A stretch of DNA of 64,000 nucleotides from Roseiarcus sp963813555 (GCA_963813555.1 CAWEZX010000011.1:248001-312000), one strand, 5' to 3'; counted from the first letter of the stretch, positions 26,564 through 36,657 are shown. Numbers and translations are program-made. The notes: generated from the letters alone by a model not told the origin.

Positions 26564-27416
26564 TCAGCGGCGCGGTTCACGTCCGCGTATCCGATCGAAC
26601 CCCTGCTTGATCGCGGCGAAACGGCCTTCGACCGCCGGCTCGAATTCGACGTCAGTGAAGATGTACGGCCAGTCGTTTTCAATGCCTTCCCGCACCAGCT
26701 CGCCGACATAGAACGGATCGATTCCATTCGAGACGCGCTCCTGTATCATCTTGAACGGTTCGATTGATCGAATCGCCGCCAATCTGTCATCGGGGATGCG
26801 ATCGAAGCGTTCCGGCAGGTTGCGCAATGAGTCCATGATTTGGGTTCGAATAAACCCGGGACAGAGCACCGACACGCCGATCCCACGCGGAGCGAACTCA
26901 GCACGCAAGCCCTCCGAAAGAGCGACGACGCCATACTTGGATACGTTGTACGCGATTGTGCCGCCAGAGGAGACCAGCCCAGCGATAGAGGCAGTTGACA
27001 CGATGTGTCCGCTCTCGCCGTGTCGTTCGATCAACGGGCCGAAAATCTCGATACCCCAGATGACGGCCATGAGATTTACGCCAAGCGTCCAGTCCCATCC
27101 CGAGTTCAGTCCAAGCTCCGTATGGTCCGCTGCCGCCCACGCCTGCGTTGTTCACGAGAATGTGCACTTTGCCGTAGCGAGCGATCGTTGCATCGGCCGC
27201 AGCCTTGAGCTCGGACTTTACCGAAACGTCCGCTCTGACGCCGTCGACATCCGCGTTGGTGCGCTTCAATCCCTCGACGGCTTTCGCCAGCGCCGCTTCC
27301 TCGATGTCGCACAGCATTACTACTACGCCCGCCTGCGCGAGGGCGCCGGCAATGCCGAGTCCAATTCCTGACGCCGCGCCGGTGACGAACGCGGTCTTTC
27401 CCGCCAGCTCTTTCAT
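26564..27416 (-). pseudogene. Short-chain dehydrogenase/reductase, frameshifted
   Basis: The N-terminal part has the cofactor motif TGAASGIGLGIAGAL and the stabilising VNNAGVG. The C-terminal part has the catalytic Ser in HIVSTASIAG and the YNVSK motif (Tyr and Lys), then VLCPGFIRT. They lie in different frames. One extra A within the complement of about 27092-27101 (GGGATGGGAC) breaks ELGWDWTLGVNLMAVIWG. Repaired length is about 283 residues. Substrate is unknown. It sits between rnj and mce, an unusual position for an SDR. Confidence 0.82.
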
Positions 27417-27539
27417 TCGAATTTCCTAGATCAAAGGCATTCTTTGCAATGTCTCCCAAGACTTATCGCGGTCATCCGTCAATGACAACCGACAGTGCCT
27501 CGAGTTCGATGAGGTTTGGAATTCGGTCGAGCACTCGGG

Positions 27540-29207
27540 CTACACCTCCACCACCAGCGCGTGCACTTGTGGCTTCTTGCCCCAGACGGCGTTGACCGAA
27601 CCGCGCACCGCGCGCTCGATCGCGCTGGAGACGACATCGGGGTCGCGCCGCTTGCCGGGCGGCAGACTCTCGAACGCCTGGAAGATTGCGTCGTCGATCA
27701 GCGCGTCAATCGCCGCGCCCTCGCGCGTGCGATCCGGCAGGCCCGCGATCATCACGTCCGGGTCGCCGGCCATTTCTCCCCTTGGCGTCAGCGCGAGCGC
27801 GATCGAGACGACGCCGGCAAAACCGAGTCTGCGGCGCTGGCCGACGCATTCCTGATCCGCCGGCAATAGAATGGCGCCGTCCTTGACCCGCCGCCCGCTC
27901 GCCACCTTGCCCAATGCGCGCACCTCGTCGGGCGCAAGCCGGATGAGATCGCCGTTGAAGGCGCGCAAGACTTGCGGCACCCCCTGCGCCCTGGCGAAGT
28001 CGGCGTGTTCGCTCAGGTGCAACGGCTCGCCATGCGCGGGTACGGCAATCCTTGGACGGACCCAGCCATACATTTTGGCCATCTCCGCCCGACGTGGATG
28101 GCCGGAGACGTGCACCAACGCGGTGCGGTCGGTTACGACTTCGATTCCCGCGGTCACGAATGCGTTGATGATCTTGCCGACCGCCTTTTCGTTGCCGGGA
28201 ATGGTGCGCGAGGAAAAGATGACGGTGTCGCCTGCGGTCAATTCCGCAGTCGGATGGTCGTCCCCCGCGATGCGCGCGAGCGCCGCGCGCGGCTCGCCCT
28301 GGCTGCCGGTGGCGAGGGCCAAAATCCGCTCACGCGGCAGGCGCTCGAAAGCGTCCGTGCCTAAGAAGGGCGGCAAGCCCTCCAGCATCCCGCACTCGCG
28401 CGCGACGGCGACGACACGCTCGATCGCCCGCCCGAGAATGCAGACCTGCCGCCCGGCGGCGAGGCCGGCCTCGGCAGCCGAGCGCAGCCGGGCGACGTTG
28501 GAAGCGAAGGTGGTCACGACCACCCTGCCCTTCGCATTTCCAATGAGTGAGGCCAGCGTCTTGGCGACGTCGCGCTCCGACGGGCTTTCCCCTTCGCGCA
28601 AGACGTTGGTCGAATCGCAAACGAGCGCCAGCACGCCCTCATCGCCAAGCGCCCTGAAGCGCGCCTCATCGGTTGGCACGCCGATGATCGGAGTCGCGTC
28701 AATCTTCCAGTCGGCGGTGTGTACGACGAGCCCGGCGGGCGTGCGGATCGCAAGCGCCGAGCTTTCGGGTATCGAATGGGCGACGGCGATGAATTCGACC
28801 TCGAACGGGCCGATCACGACCTTGTCGCCGGCCGCAACGATCTTCAAGGGGATCTTCGGCGCGCCTGGCTCGCCCAGCCGGCGCGCTTCGGCGAGTCCGG
28901 CCGCGAAGCGCGTCATATAGACGGGGGCGCCCAGATCCGGCCAAAGCTCGGCAAGGGCGCCGATATGGTCCTCGTGCGCGTGCGTGATGACGACGCCTAC
29001 CAAATCCTTCCTCGCCTTCTCGATGAAGCCGAGATCCGGCATGATGAGATCGACTCCGGGCAAGTCCTCGCCGGCGAAAGCGACGCCGAGGTCAACCATC
29101 AGCCATTGGCGCGCGTTCGCCGGTCCATAGCCGTAAAGGGCGCAATTCATGCCGATCTCGCCCAAGCCGCCAAGCGGGGCGAACACGAACTCGTTGCCGT
29201 CCGCCAT
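27540..29207 (-). CDS. rnj: Ribonuclease J
   Basis: A 555-residue metallo-beta-lactamase/beta-CASP ribonuclease with the zinc motif HAHEDH at residues 76-81, later His in SGHPRRAEM and PAHGEP, and the RNase J C-terminal region. It degrades and matures RNA from 5' or internal ends in the cytoplasm; in alphaproteobacteria it takes part in rRNA 5' processing. It abuts the birA stop with no gap and follows the nuo operon, the usual order in this lineage. Confidence 0.94.
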   Translation of the reverse strand: MADGNEFVFAPLGGLGEIGMNCALYGYGPANARQWLMVDLGVAFAGEDLPGVDLIMPDLGFIEKARKDLVGVVITHAHEDHIGALAELWPDLGAPVYMTRFAAGLAEARRLGEPGAPKIPLKIVAAGDKVVIGPFEVEFIAVAHSIPESSALAIRTPAGLVVHTADWKIDATPIIGVPTDEARFRALGDEGVLALVCDSTNVLREGESPSERDVAKTLASLIGNAKGRVVVTTFASNVARLRSAAEAGLAAGRQVCILGRAIERVVAVARECGMLEGLPPFLGTDAFERLPRERILALATGSQGEPRAALARIAGDDHPTAELTAGDTVIFSSRTIPGNEKAVGKIINAFVTAGIEVVTDRTALVHVSGHPRRAEMAKMYGWVRPRIAVPAHGEPLHLSEHADFARAQGVPQVLRAFNGDLIRLAPDEVRALGKVASGRRVKDGAILLPADQECVGQRRRLGFAGVVSIALALTPRGEMAGDPDVMIAGLPDRTREGAAIDALIDDAIFQAFESLPPGKRRDPDVVSSAIERAVRGSVNAVWGKKPQVHALVVEV

Positions 29208-30026
29208 CTAGGCTCGGCCTTCCGGCCGGTGAGAGGCCGACAAAACCGCCGGCGGCGGGGCGCGCATGCGAGGCGAGAGCCAGAGGTCGGCCGCTTCGAT
29301 AGTCTCGAGCCCGTGCTCAGAGCGCATGAGCAGGCGACCAGTCGCGTCGATTCCCTCGAACACCCCCTCGCGTTTACCGGCGCCGTTTTGGATCGCGATC
29401 CGTTCGCTCAGGCCGAGGGCGCAATCGAGCCAGGCGGCGCGAATGCGATCGAACGCCTGTCCGGCGCGCCAGTCGTCGAGCGCCTCACCAAATCGTTGGA
29501 CGAGACGCGCTAACAATTCACCAGGGCTAACCGCTTGTCCGTCCGCTCGCGTGAGACATGAGGTTGCGTACCCAAGGTCTGCCGGCGCATGCGCGCAATT
29601 CACGCCGACCCCGACCACACAGGCGGTCCGCCCGCCCCCAAGGCCGACGCCTTCGATGAGGATCCCCGCGCATTTCGCGCCTCGAGACATCAGATCGTTC
29701 GGCCATTTGAGACCGACGTCGCCGGCGCCAAGATCCCTCACGGCGCGCACCAGCGCCACGCCGGCGACGAAGCCGAGTTGCGCCGCGACCGCCGGCGGAC
29801 AAGGATCGATCATCAGGGCGCTGACGTGAAGGTTGCCCTTCGGCGAGATCCAGGCGCGGCCGCGGCGGCCTCTCCCCGCGGTCTGTTCGTCGGCGACGAT
29901 CCACAAGCGGTCGGCGTTACCGGCCAGCGCGCGGCGACGCGCCTCCTCGTTAGTGGAATCAATCGCGCCGAATCGAGCGATGCGCCAGCCTCGATGCGCA
30001 CTATCCAGATTAAGGGTGGCAGTCAA
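29208..30026 (-). CDS. birA: Biotin-[acetyl-CoA-carboxylase] ligase
   Basis: A 272-residue BirA of the single-function type, with no N-terminal HTH. It has FGAIDSTNEEARRRA, the biotinyl-AMP loop GRGRRGRAWISPKGNL, KWPNDLM and GILIEGVG. It attaches biotin to carboxylase carrier proteins. The likely start is TTG at 30026, overlapping the nuoN stop (TTGA), so it is translated as part of the nuo transcript. Cotranscription of birA with nuoN is common in Rhizobiales. Confidence 0.93.
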   Translation of the reverse strand: MTATLNLDSAHRGWRIARFGAIDSTNEEARRRALAGNADRLWIVADEQTAGRGRRGRAWISPKGNLHVSALMIDPCPPAVAAQLGFVAGVALVRAVRDLGAGDVGLKWPNDLMSRGAKCAGILIEGVGLGGGRTACVVGVGVNCAHAPADLGYATSCLTRADGQAVSPGELLARLVQRFGEALDDWRAGQAFDRIRAAWLDCALGLSERIAIQNGAGKREGVFEGIDATGRLLMRSEHGLETIEAADLWLSPRMRAPPPAVLSASHRPEGRA

Positions 30027-31456
30027 AAGAGCGACTGCGCAGCCGCCATCGCGGCATTGGTGATCGGTGACGGCGCAAACACGAACAGGATAATTGCTAG
30101 CGCGGAAAGCGCGAGCACGATGCGCGCGACCGGGGCTGGAGGGTCGAACGCCGTTGCCGGCTCATCGAAATACATCAGCTTGACGATCCTCAGATAGTAA
30201 TAGGCGGCGACGGCGCTCGCCAGGACGCCGATGACCGAAAGGCCATAGAGACCGGCCTTGATGGCGGCGGCGAAGACGTAGAACTTGGCGAAAAAGCCGG
30301 CAAGCGGCGGAATGCCGGCAAGCGAGAACATCATCGTCGCCAGGAAGAAGGCCATGGCGGGATCAGTCCGCGCCAGGCCCGCAAGATCGGCCGTCGTCTC
30401 TATCGCACGGCCATTGCGCCGCATGGACAGGATGGCGGCGAAGGTTCCCAGCGTCATCACCACGTAGATCGCCATATAGATGATGACGCTCTGCGCGCCC
30501 TCGACCGTGCCCGCCGCGAGCCCGACCAGCGCGTATCCCATATGGCCGATCGCGGAATAGGCCATCAGCCGTTTGAAGTTGCGCTGGCCGATGGCGGCGA
30601 AGGCGCCAAGCACCATCGAGGCGATCGAGACGAAGGTGAGGATCTGGCGCCAGTCGTTCGCGATGCCGGGAAAAGCGGTGATCACGACCCGAACCAGGGC
30701 CGCCATCGCGGCGATCTTGGGCGCGGTGGCGAAGAACGTTGTCACCGGGGTCGGCACGCCTTCGTAGACGTCGGGCGTCCACATGTGAAACGGCACGACA
30801 GAGATCTTGAACGCCAGCCCCACCAGAGCGAACACCAGCCCGAACAGCACGCCGATGCTCGCATGATCATGTATGGCGTTCGCCACCGCGCTGAAGGCGA
30901 CCGAGCCGGAATAGCCGTAGATGAGCGAGATCCCGTAAAGCATCATGCCCGACGACAAGGCGCCGAGGACGAAATATTTGAGGCCAGCTTCCGTCGCGCG
31001 TAGGTCATGGCGGCGATAGGCCGCGATCACGTAGAGCGCCAAGCTCATCAGTTCGAAACCGAGGTAGAGCGCGATGAAGTCATTGGCCGAGATCAGCATC
31101 AGTATGCCAACGGTGGAAAGGAGGATGAGGACCGGGTATTCGAACCCGCCGATCCGCTCCTGGCGCATGAACTCGACCGACAACAAGAGCGTCACCAACG
31201 AACCGACCAGCGCAAGCGCGCTCATGAAGCGGGTGAAGGCGTCGTCGACGAAGGAGCCGTAGAACGTGACGCCCATCGGGCGATTCCTGGCCACCATCAG
31301 AATCAAGACCAGGCCGAGCAGGCCGACGGCGATCTCATTGACCAGAGCCGATCCCCGCTCGCCGCGCAGGGCGCCGTAAAGCACGAGCGCCAAGGTCCCC
31401 GCCGCCAGCACCGCTTCTGGCAAGATCACGGGAAGAGAAATGGCCGTCTCGTGCAT
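30023..31456 (-). CDS. nuoN: NADH-quinone oxidoreductase subunit N
   Basis: About 477 residues of a many-helix antiporter-like membrane subunit of complex I. The discontinuous helix and proton-channel region AFKISVVPFHMWTPDVYEG is clear, as is AYSAIGHMGYALVGLAAG. I chose the start at 31456 (MHETAISLPVILPEAVLA) rather than 31474. Last nuo gene of the operon. Confidence 0.95.
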   Translation of the reverse strand: MHETAISLPVILPEAVLAAGTLALVLYGALRGERGSALVNEIAVGLLGLVLILMVARNRPMGVTFYGSFVDDAFTRFMSALALVGSLVTLLLSVEFMRQERIGGFEYPVLILLSTVGILMLISANDFIALYLGFELMSLALYVIAAYRRHDLRATEAGLKYFVLGALSSGMMLYGISLIYGYSGSVAFSAVANAIHDHASIGVLFGLVFALVGLAFKISVVPFHMWTPDVYEGVPTPVTTFFATAPKIAAMAALVRVVITAFPGIANDWRQILTFVSIASMVLGAFAAIGQRNFKRLMAYSAIGHMGYALVGLAAGTVEGAQSVIIYMAIYVVMTLGTFAAILSMRRNGRAIETTADLAGLARTDPAMAFFLATMMFSLAGIPPLAGFFAKFYVFAAAIKAGLYGLSVIGVLASAVAAYYYLRIVKLMYFDEPATAFDPPAPVARIVLALSALAIILFVFAPSPITNAAMAAAQSLF

Positions 31457-31508
31457 GAGTGTCGCTCGTTCCAAAGACAGTTGACGCGGGGCGCAGGGCC
31501 TTGAGCCG

Positions 31509-33011
31509 TCACAGCCCCGCCGACTTCGTCATCGTGACTGCGTGTTGGAAGCCACTGATGATCTGCTCGATTGAAGCCGCGCTGGCGTCGATGATCGGCT
31601 GCGGGTGCACACCGTAAAAGATCGTGAGCAGGCCAAGCGGCAACAGCGTCACGACCTCCCGCCCCGTGAGATCGGTGATGCCCATCAGGTTCGGCTTCTC
31701 GATGACGCCGAAGATGACGCGGCGGTAGAGATAGAGCGCGTAGCACGCCGACAGGATGGTGCCGAACGTGGCGAGGAACGCAACCCAGTTGTTGATCTGG
31801 AACGTACCGATCAGCGTCAGGAATTCGCCGATGAAGCCGGAGGTGCCGGGTAATCCGATATTGGCGAGGGTGAACACCATGAAGGCGAGCGCATAAAAGG
31901 GCATGCGTTGCACGAGGCCGCCGTAGGCGGCGATCTCGTAGGTGTGCATGCGGTCATAGACGACACCGACGCAAAGGAAGAGAGCGCCGGAGATGAGTCC
32001 GTGGCTCACCATCTGGTAGACCGCCCCCTGAATCCCCTGCGTGTTGCCGGCGAAGATTCCCATCGTCACGAAGCCCATGTGGGCCACCGACGAATAGGCG
32101 ATCAGCTTCTTCATGCTCTCCTGCGCCAGCGCGACCAGGGAGGTGTAGATGATCGCGATCACCGACAGGGCGAAAATGAGCGGGGTGAAATAGACCGAGG
32201 CGTCGGGAAACATCGGCAGCGAAAACCGGATGAAGCCGTAACCGCCCAATTTCAAAAGAATGGCGGCCAGCACCACCGACCCTGCAGTCGGAGCTTCGAC
32301 ATGTGCGTCCGGTAGCCAGGTGTGCACCGGCCACATCGGCATCTTGACCGCGAACGAGGCGAAAAAAGCGAGCCACAGCCATTTCTGCATGCCCTGCGGA
32401 AAGGAAGTCTTGAGGAGCACAGTGATGTCGGTCGTGCCCGCCGTCCAATACATCGCCATGATCGCGAGCAGCATCAGGAGCGAGCCGGTCAGCGTGTAGA
32501 GGAAGAACTTGAACGCCGCGTAGACGCGGTTGCCATGGCCCCACACGCCGATGATGATGAACATCGGAATGAGGCTGCCTTCGAAGAACACATAGAAGAG
32601 CACGATGTCGAGCGCGACGAACACGCCGAGCAACAGCGTCTCGAGCGCCAGGAAGCAGATCATGTATTCCTTGACGCGGGTCTGGATCGGGCTCCAAGAG
32701 GCCACGATGCAGATCGGCATCAGGAAGGTCGTGAGCAGGACGAAGGGCATCGAAACGCCGTCGACGCCAAGCTTGTAAAGGATCACGTGTGAGAACCAGT
32801 CGCGCTCCTCGACAAGCTGAAAGCCGGGCTGCGCCGGATCGAAGCGGCCCCAGGCGACCAGGCTCAGCGCGAACGTGATTACGGTCGCAAACAGCGCGAT
32901 CCAGCGCGCGTTTCGCTTGGTCGCCTCGCTCTCGCCCGGCAGCAACAGAATGAACAGCGCGCCAATCAGCGGCAACGCCAGAATGCCGGAGAGGATCCAG
33001 GAGCCGTTCAT
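31509..33011 (-). CDS. nuoM: NADH-quinone oxidoreductase subunit M
   Basis: 500 residues, Mrp-antiporter-like proton-pumping subunit. It has the conserved Glu helix FFEGSLIPMFIIIGVWG, FAVKMPMWPVHTWLPDAHVE and AYSSVAHMGFVTMGIF. The start overlaps the nuoL stop by 4 bases. Confidence 0.96.
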   Translation of the reverse strand: MNGSWILSGILALPLIGALFILLLPGESEATKRNARWIALFATVITFALSLVAWGRFDPAQPGFQLVEERDWFSHVILYKLGVDGVSMPFVLLTTFLMPICIVASWSPIQTRVKEYMICFLALETLLLGVFVALDIVLFYVFFEGSLIPMFIIIGVWGHGNRVYAAFKFFLYTLTGSLLMLLAIMAMYWTAGTTDITVLLKTSFPQGMQKWLWLAFFASFAVKMPMWPVHTWLPDAHVEAPTAGSVVLAAILLKLGGYGFIRFSLPMFPDASVYFTPLIFALSVIAIIYTSLVALAQESMKKLIAYSSVAHMGFVTMGIFAGNTQGIQGAVYQMVSHGLISGALFLCVGVVYDRMHTYEIAAYGGLVQRMPFYALAFMVFTLANIGLPGTSGFIGEFLTLIGTFQINNWVAFLATFGTILSACYALYLYRRVIFGVIEKPNLMGITDLTGREVVTLLPLGLLTIFYGVHPQPIIDASAASIEQIISGFQHAVTMTKSAGL

Positions 33012-35005
33012 CGCGTGACTCCTCCGAACAGATACCAGGTCGTCAGCGCGGCTGCGCCAAGCAGCATCGCGAACGCGTAATGATAAACGTAGCCGGTTTG
33101 CAGTCGCACCGCATTACGGGTGACGTCAAGAACGCGTGCCGAGACGCCGTCCGGCCCAAAGCCGTCGATGATCGCGCCGTCGCCGCCCTTCCACAACAAG
33201 CGGCCGATCGCGAAGGCTGGACGCACAAAGACGAAGTCGTAGAGTTCGTCGAAGTACCACTTGTTGAGCAGGAAACGGTAAAGCGCCGGGAACTCGGCGG
33301 CGAGCCGCCGCGGCGCTGCGCGGTCGACGATATACATGTAATAGGCGATGAGGAGCCCGCCCAGCATGAATAGGCTGGGCGACAGCGAGACCAACGCCGA
33401 CACATGCTCCATATCTTCGAGAAGGTGATTGCCCGGACCGAGAAACAAAGATTGGCGCCAAAAGGACTCGTAGCCCCCGCCGATAAAGAGATAGCGGAAG
33501 GTCATGCCCGCGAGAGTCGCGCCGACGGCCAACACTGCGAGTGGGGCGAGCATCACCAGCGGCGATTCATGCGCGGAATGATCAGCGTGGGCATGATCTC
33601 CATGACCATGACCGTCATCCGCGCCGGGGAGACTCGCCGCCCAATCACCGCGTGCGCCGAAGAAGGTCATGAACATCAAACGCCAGGAATAAAAGGCGGT
33701 CAGGCCGGCGGCGATGTCAGTGCATAAAAACCCATAGATCGCGCCGTAACGGCGCGAGGCGAACGCCGCCTCGATGATCGCGTCCTTGGAAACGAAGCCG
33801 GCAAAGCCGATCGGCGACAGCGGAATGCCGACCCCGGTCAGCGAAAGCGTTCCGATCGTCATCATCCAGAAGGTGAAGGGGATCTCCCTGCGCAGTCCGC
33901 CCATCACACGCATGTCCTGCTCGTGATGCATCGCGGTGATGACCGAGCCCGCGCCCAGAAACAACAGCGCCTTGAAAAAGGCGTGGGTAAAAAGGTGGAA
34001 AATGCCGAGGCTATAGCCGCCCACCCCGAGGGCGACGAACATGTAACCAAGCTGCGAGCAGGTTGAATAGGCGATAACCTTTTTGATGTCGTTCTGCACG
34101 AGACCCACGGTGGCGGCGAAGAACGCAGTCGTCCCACCCACAATGGTGACGACGCTGAGCGCGACCGGCGACATTTCGAATAACGGCGAGAGCCTCGCGA
34201 CCATGAACACGCCCGCCGTCACCATGGTCGCCGCATGAATGAGGGCCGAGACCGGGGTCGGGCCCTCCATCGCGTCCGGAAGCCAGGTGTGCAGGAGGAA
34301 CTGCGCCGACTTGCCCATCGCGCCCATGAACAGGAGCAGGCAGGCGAGCGTCACCGCGTCCCAATTGAAGCCGATGAAGTGCACTGTCTTGCCGGCAAGA
34401 CCGGGCGCGGCGGCGAACACCTGATCGAAGGCGATTGAACCGGTCAGGTAGTAGGTGAGGAAGATGCCGAGCGAAAAGCCGAAGTCCCCGACCCGGTTGA
34501 CGACGAACGCTTTGATCGCCGCGGCGTTGGCGGAAGGCCGGTCATACCAGAAGCCAACCAGCAGGTAGGACATCAAGCCGACGCCTTCCCAGCCAAAGAA
34601 CAACTGAACCAGATTATCAGCCGTCACCAGCATCAGCATGGCGAAGGTGAAGAGCGAGAGGTATGCGAAAAATCGCGGCCGCGACGGGTCGTCGGCCATG
34701 TAGCCGATCGAATAGACGTGGACCACGAACGACACCGTCGTCACCACGACCAGCATGACGGCGGTCAACGTGTCGATGCGCAACGCCCAGGCCGCGACGA
34801 GCTTGCCAGAGGTGAACCAATTGCCGATCGCGACATGCGCGTCTGATCCCCCCGCGACCATGACGAACGCGATCCAGGAGAGAACACAGCAAACGCCCAG
34901 AAGGCTGCAGGTGACATATTCGGCGCCGCGCGCGCCGATCCAGGGCCCGAAAATGCCGGCGATCAGGAAACCGAGAAGCGGCAGGAAGACGATCAGTTGG
35001 TACAC
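33008..35005 (-). CDS. nuoL: NADH-quinone oxidoreductase subunit L
   Basis: 665 residues with the antiporter core (FFGWEGVGLMSYLLVGFWYD, GKSAQFLLHTWLPDAMEGPT, AYSTCSQLGYMFVALG) and the long C-terminal lateral helix region that ties NuoL to NuoM and NuoN. A histidine-rich hydrophilic loop (DDGHGHGDHAHADHSAHE) lies in the C-terminal third. This is the distal proton-pumping subunit of complex I. Confidence 0.96.
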   Translation of the reverse strand: MYQLIVFLPLLGFLIAGIFGPWIGARGAEYVTCSLLGVCCVLSWIAFVMVAGGSDAHVAIGNWFTSGKLVAAWALRIDTLTAVMLVVVTTVSFVVHVYSIGYMADDPSRPRFFAYLSLFTFAMLMLVTADNLVQLFFGWEGVGLMSYLLVGFWYDRPSANAAAIKAFVVNRVGDFGFSLGIFLTYYLTGSIAFDQVFAAAPGLAGKTVHFIGFNWDAVTLACLLLFMGAMGKSAQFLLHTWLPDAMEGPTPVSALIHAATMVTAGVFMVARLSPLFEMSPVALSVVTIVGGTTAFFAATVGLVQNDIKKVIAYSTCSQLGYMFVALGVGGYSLGIFHLFTHAFFKALLFLGAGSVITAMHHEQDMRVMGGLRREIPFTFWMMTIGTLSLTGVGIPLSPIGFAGFVSKDAIIEAAFASRRYGAIYGFLCTDIAAGLTAFYSWRLMFMTFFGARGDWAASLPGADDGHGHGDHAHADHSAHESPLVMLAPLAVLAVGATLAGMTFRYLFIGGGYESFWRQSLFLGPGNHLLEDMEHVSALVSLSPSLFMLGGLLIAYYMYIVDRAAPRRLAAEFPALYRFLLNKWYFDELYDFVFVRPAFAIGRLLWKGGDGAIIDGFGPDGVSARVLDVTRNAVRLQTGYVYHYAFAMLLGAAALTTWYLFGGVTR

Positions 35006-35010
35006 CGGTC

Positions 35011-35319
35011 TCAGCCCTTCAGCGAATTGATGTCCTCAACCGCGATCGAGCCGCGATTGCGGTAATAGGCCACCAGAATCGCAAGGCCGATCGCCGCTTC
35101 GGCCGCGGCGACCGTCAGGATGAAGAGCGCGAAGGCCTGCCCCGTCAGATCGCCCGAATAGGTCGAAAAGGCGACGAGGTTGATGTTGACTGACAGAAGG
35201 ATGAGCTCAACTGACATCAGGATGATGATGATGTTCTTGTGATTGAGGATAATGCCGGCGATGCCGATCGTGAACACGATCGCGGCGAGGGTGAGATAGT
35301 TGGTGAGGCCGATTCCCAT
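35011..35319 (-). CDS. nuoK: NADH-quinone oxidoreductase subunit K
   Basis: 102 residues, three transmembrane helices with the two buried Glu residues of the family (ILMSVELILLSVNIN and VAAAEAAIGLAILVAYYR). Five bases separate it from nuoL. Confidence 0.96.
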   Translation of the reverse strand: MGIGLTNYLTLAAIVFTIGIAGIILNHKNIIIILMSVELILLSVNINLVAFSTYSGDLTGQAFALFILTVAAAEAAIGLAILVAYYRNRGSIAVEDINSLKG

Positions 35320-35331
35320 CCGCGTGATCCT

Positions 35332-35937
35332 TCAAATGCCGGCGCGCGAGGGGACCTTGCGCACCTCGACCGCGGTTTCGGGGTTTCGAGCCGTTTGCCT
35401 GCCGACGTCCTGGCGCTTGACGCCCGGCTTGTGGTGAAGAGTGAGAACGATCGCGCCGATCATTGCGGTGAGTAGAATCATCCCAGCCGCCTGGAAGAAA
35501 TAGAAATAGCGGGTGTAGAGCACCTCGCCGAGCGCGGCCGTGTTGCTGAGCATGGGCTCCGGCGTCGCCGCGGCCGCGGCGCGCTGCGAGGGGCCGAGAC
35601 CCGACACGACATAGATAAGCTCGATCGCCACGATCAACGCGATCAGCAACCCCTGCGGCAGGTATTCGACGAAGCCCTGCCTCAGCCGGGCGAAGTCCAC
35701 GTCGAGCAGCATGACAACGAACAGGAACAGCACCGCGACCGCCCCGACATAGACTACGACCAGGATCATCGCCAGGAACTCAGCGCCCATGAGCAGGAAC
35801 AGCCCGGCCGCGCAGACGAAGGAAAGAATGAGGAAAAGGACCGAATGCACTGGATTCTTGGCGATGATGACGGCGAAAGCCGACACGACCAGAACCGGCG
35901 CTAAAATCCAGAAGAACAAGGCATCGGCCTGCATCAT
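35332..35937 (-). CDS. nuoJ: NADH-quinone oxidoreductase subunit J
   Basis: 201 residues with five predicted helices. The conserved VYVGAVAVLFLFVVMLLDVD carries the pi-bulge helix of complex I. A basic C-terminal tail follows. The gap before it (to nuoI) is unusually long for this operon and holds palindromic sequence. Confidence 0.95.
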   Translation of the reverse strand: MMQADALFFWILAPVLVVSAFAVIIAKNPVHSVLFLILSFVCAAGLFLLMGAEFLAMILVVVYVGAVAVLFLFVVMLLDVDFARLRQGFVEYLPQGLLIALIVAIELIYVVSGLGPSQRAAAAATPEPMLSNTAALGEVLYTRYFYFFQAAGMILLTAMIGAIVLTLHHKPGVKRQDVGRQTARNPETAVEVRKVPSRAGI

Positions 35938-35940
35938 CCG

Positions 35941-36147
35941 CCTCTAGTCGTAAGCCCCCTGCCCCGATCGCCCTTTCTCCCTGTCGGAAGGGGCCCGAGG
36001 CGAGACCGGTCGGCGCGAAGCACCGCATTCGTGGTGCGCCCATCGCGGCGTGGACATCTCGTCCCACCAGCCAAAAGGCGTTCGCTGACAACACCCGTCT
36101 TTCGATGGGCCATGGTCAACTTCCTTCCCCTAAAATGGGAGAAGGCG
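35941..36147. repeat. Palindrome-rich spacer inside the nuo operon (nuoI-nuoJ)
   Basis: About 210 non-coding bases where the other nuo gaps are mostly a few to some tens of bases. It contains a CCCTTTCTCCC-GGAAGGGGC unit (35971-35994), an opposed CCTTCCCC-GGGAGAAGG unit (36123-36145) and a GCACC-GGTGC hairpin near 36017-36037. These resemble dispersed intergenic repeats of Rhizobiales. It may form mRNA stem-loops that affect processing. Confidence 0.5.
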
Positions 36148-36642
36148 CTATCTATACGGGGCGTCGAGCGCGATGTTGCGCGCCAGTTCCCGCTCCCAGC
36201 GATCGCCGTTGGCCAGCAATCGTTGCTTGTCGTAGTAAAGCTCTTCGCGCGTCTCGGTCGCGAATTCGAAGTTCGGCCCCTCGACGATGGCGTCGACGGG
36301 ACAGGCTTCCTGGCACATCCCGCAATAGATGCACTTGACCATGTCGATGTCGTAGCGGGTCGCGCGCCGCGTGCCATCGTTGCGCCGCGGCCCCGCCTCG
36401 ATCGTGATCGCCTGGGCCGGACAAATCGCCTCGCACAGCTTGCACGCGATGCATCGCTCTTCTCCGTTTGGATAGCGGCGCAGCGCGTGCTCACCGCGGA
36501 AGCGGGGGCTTAATGGCGACTTCTCATGCGGATAGTTCAGCGTCGCCCTAGGCTTGAACATGTAGCGGATCGACAGCCCGAACGCGGCAAGGAACTCTGT
36601 CAGGAACAGAGACTTAGCCGACTGAGCGAGCCTGAGAGCCAT
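36148..36642 (-). CDS. nuoI: NADH-quinone oxidoreductase subunit I
   Basis: 164 residues, peripheral-arm ferredoxin subunit with two 4Fe-4S motifs, CIACKLCEAICP and CIYCGMCQEACP, carrying clusters N6a and N6b toward NuoB. Full length. 15 bases downstream of nuoH. Confidence 0.96.
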   Translation of the reverse strand: MALRLAQSAKSLFLTEFLAAFGLSIRYMFKPRATLNYPHEKSPLSPRFRGEHALRRYPNGEERCIACKLCEAICPAQAITIEAGPRRNDGTRRATRYDIDMVKCIYCGMCQEACPVDAIVEGPNFEFATETREELYYDKQRLLANGDRWERELARNIALDAPYR

Positions 36643-36657
36643 TGGCTTTCCCTCCCC

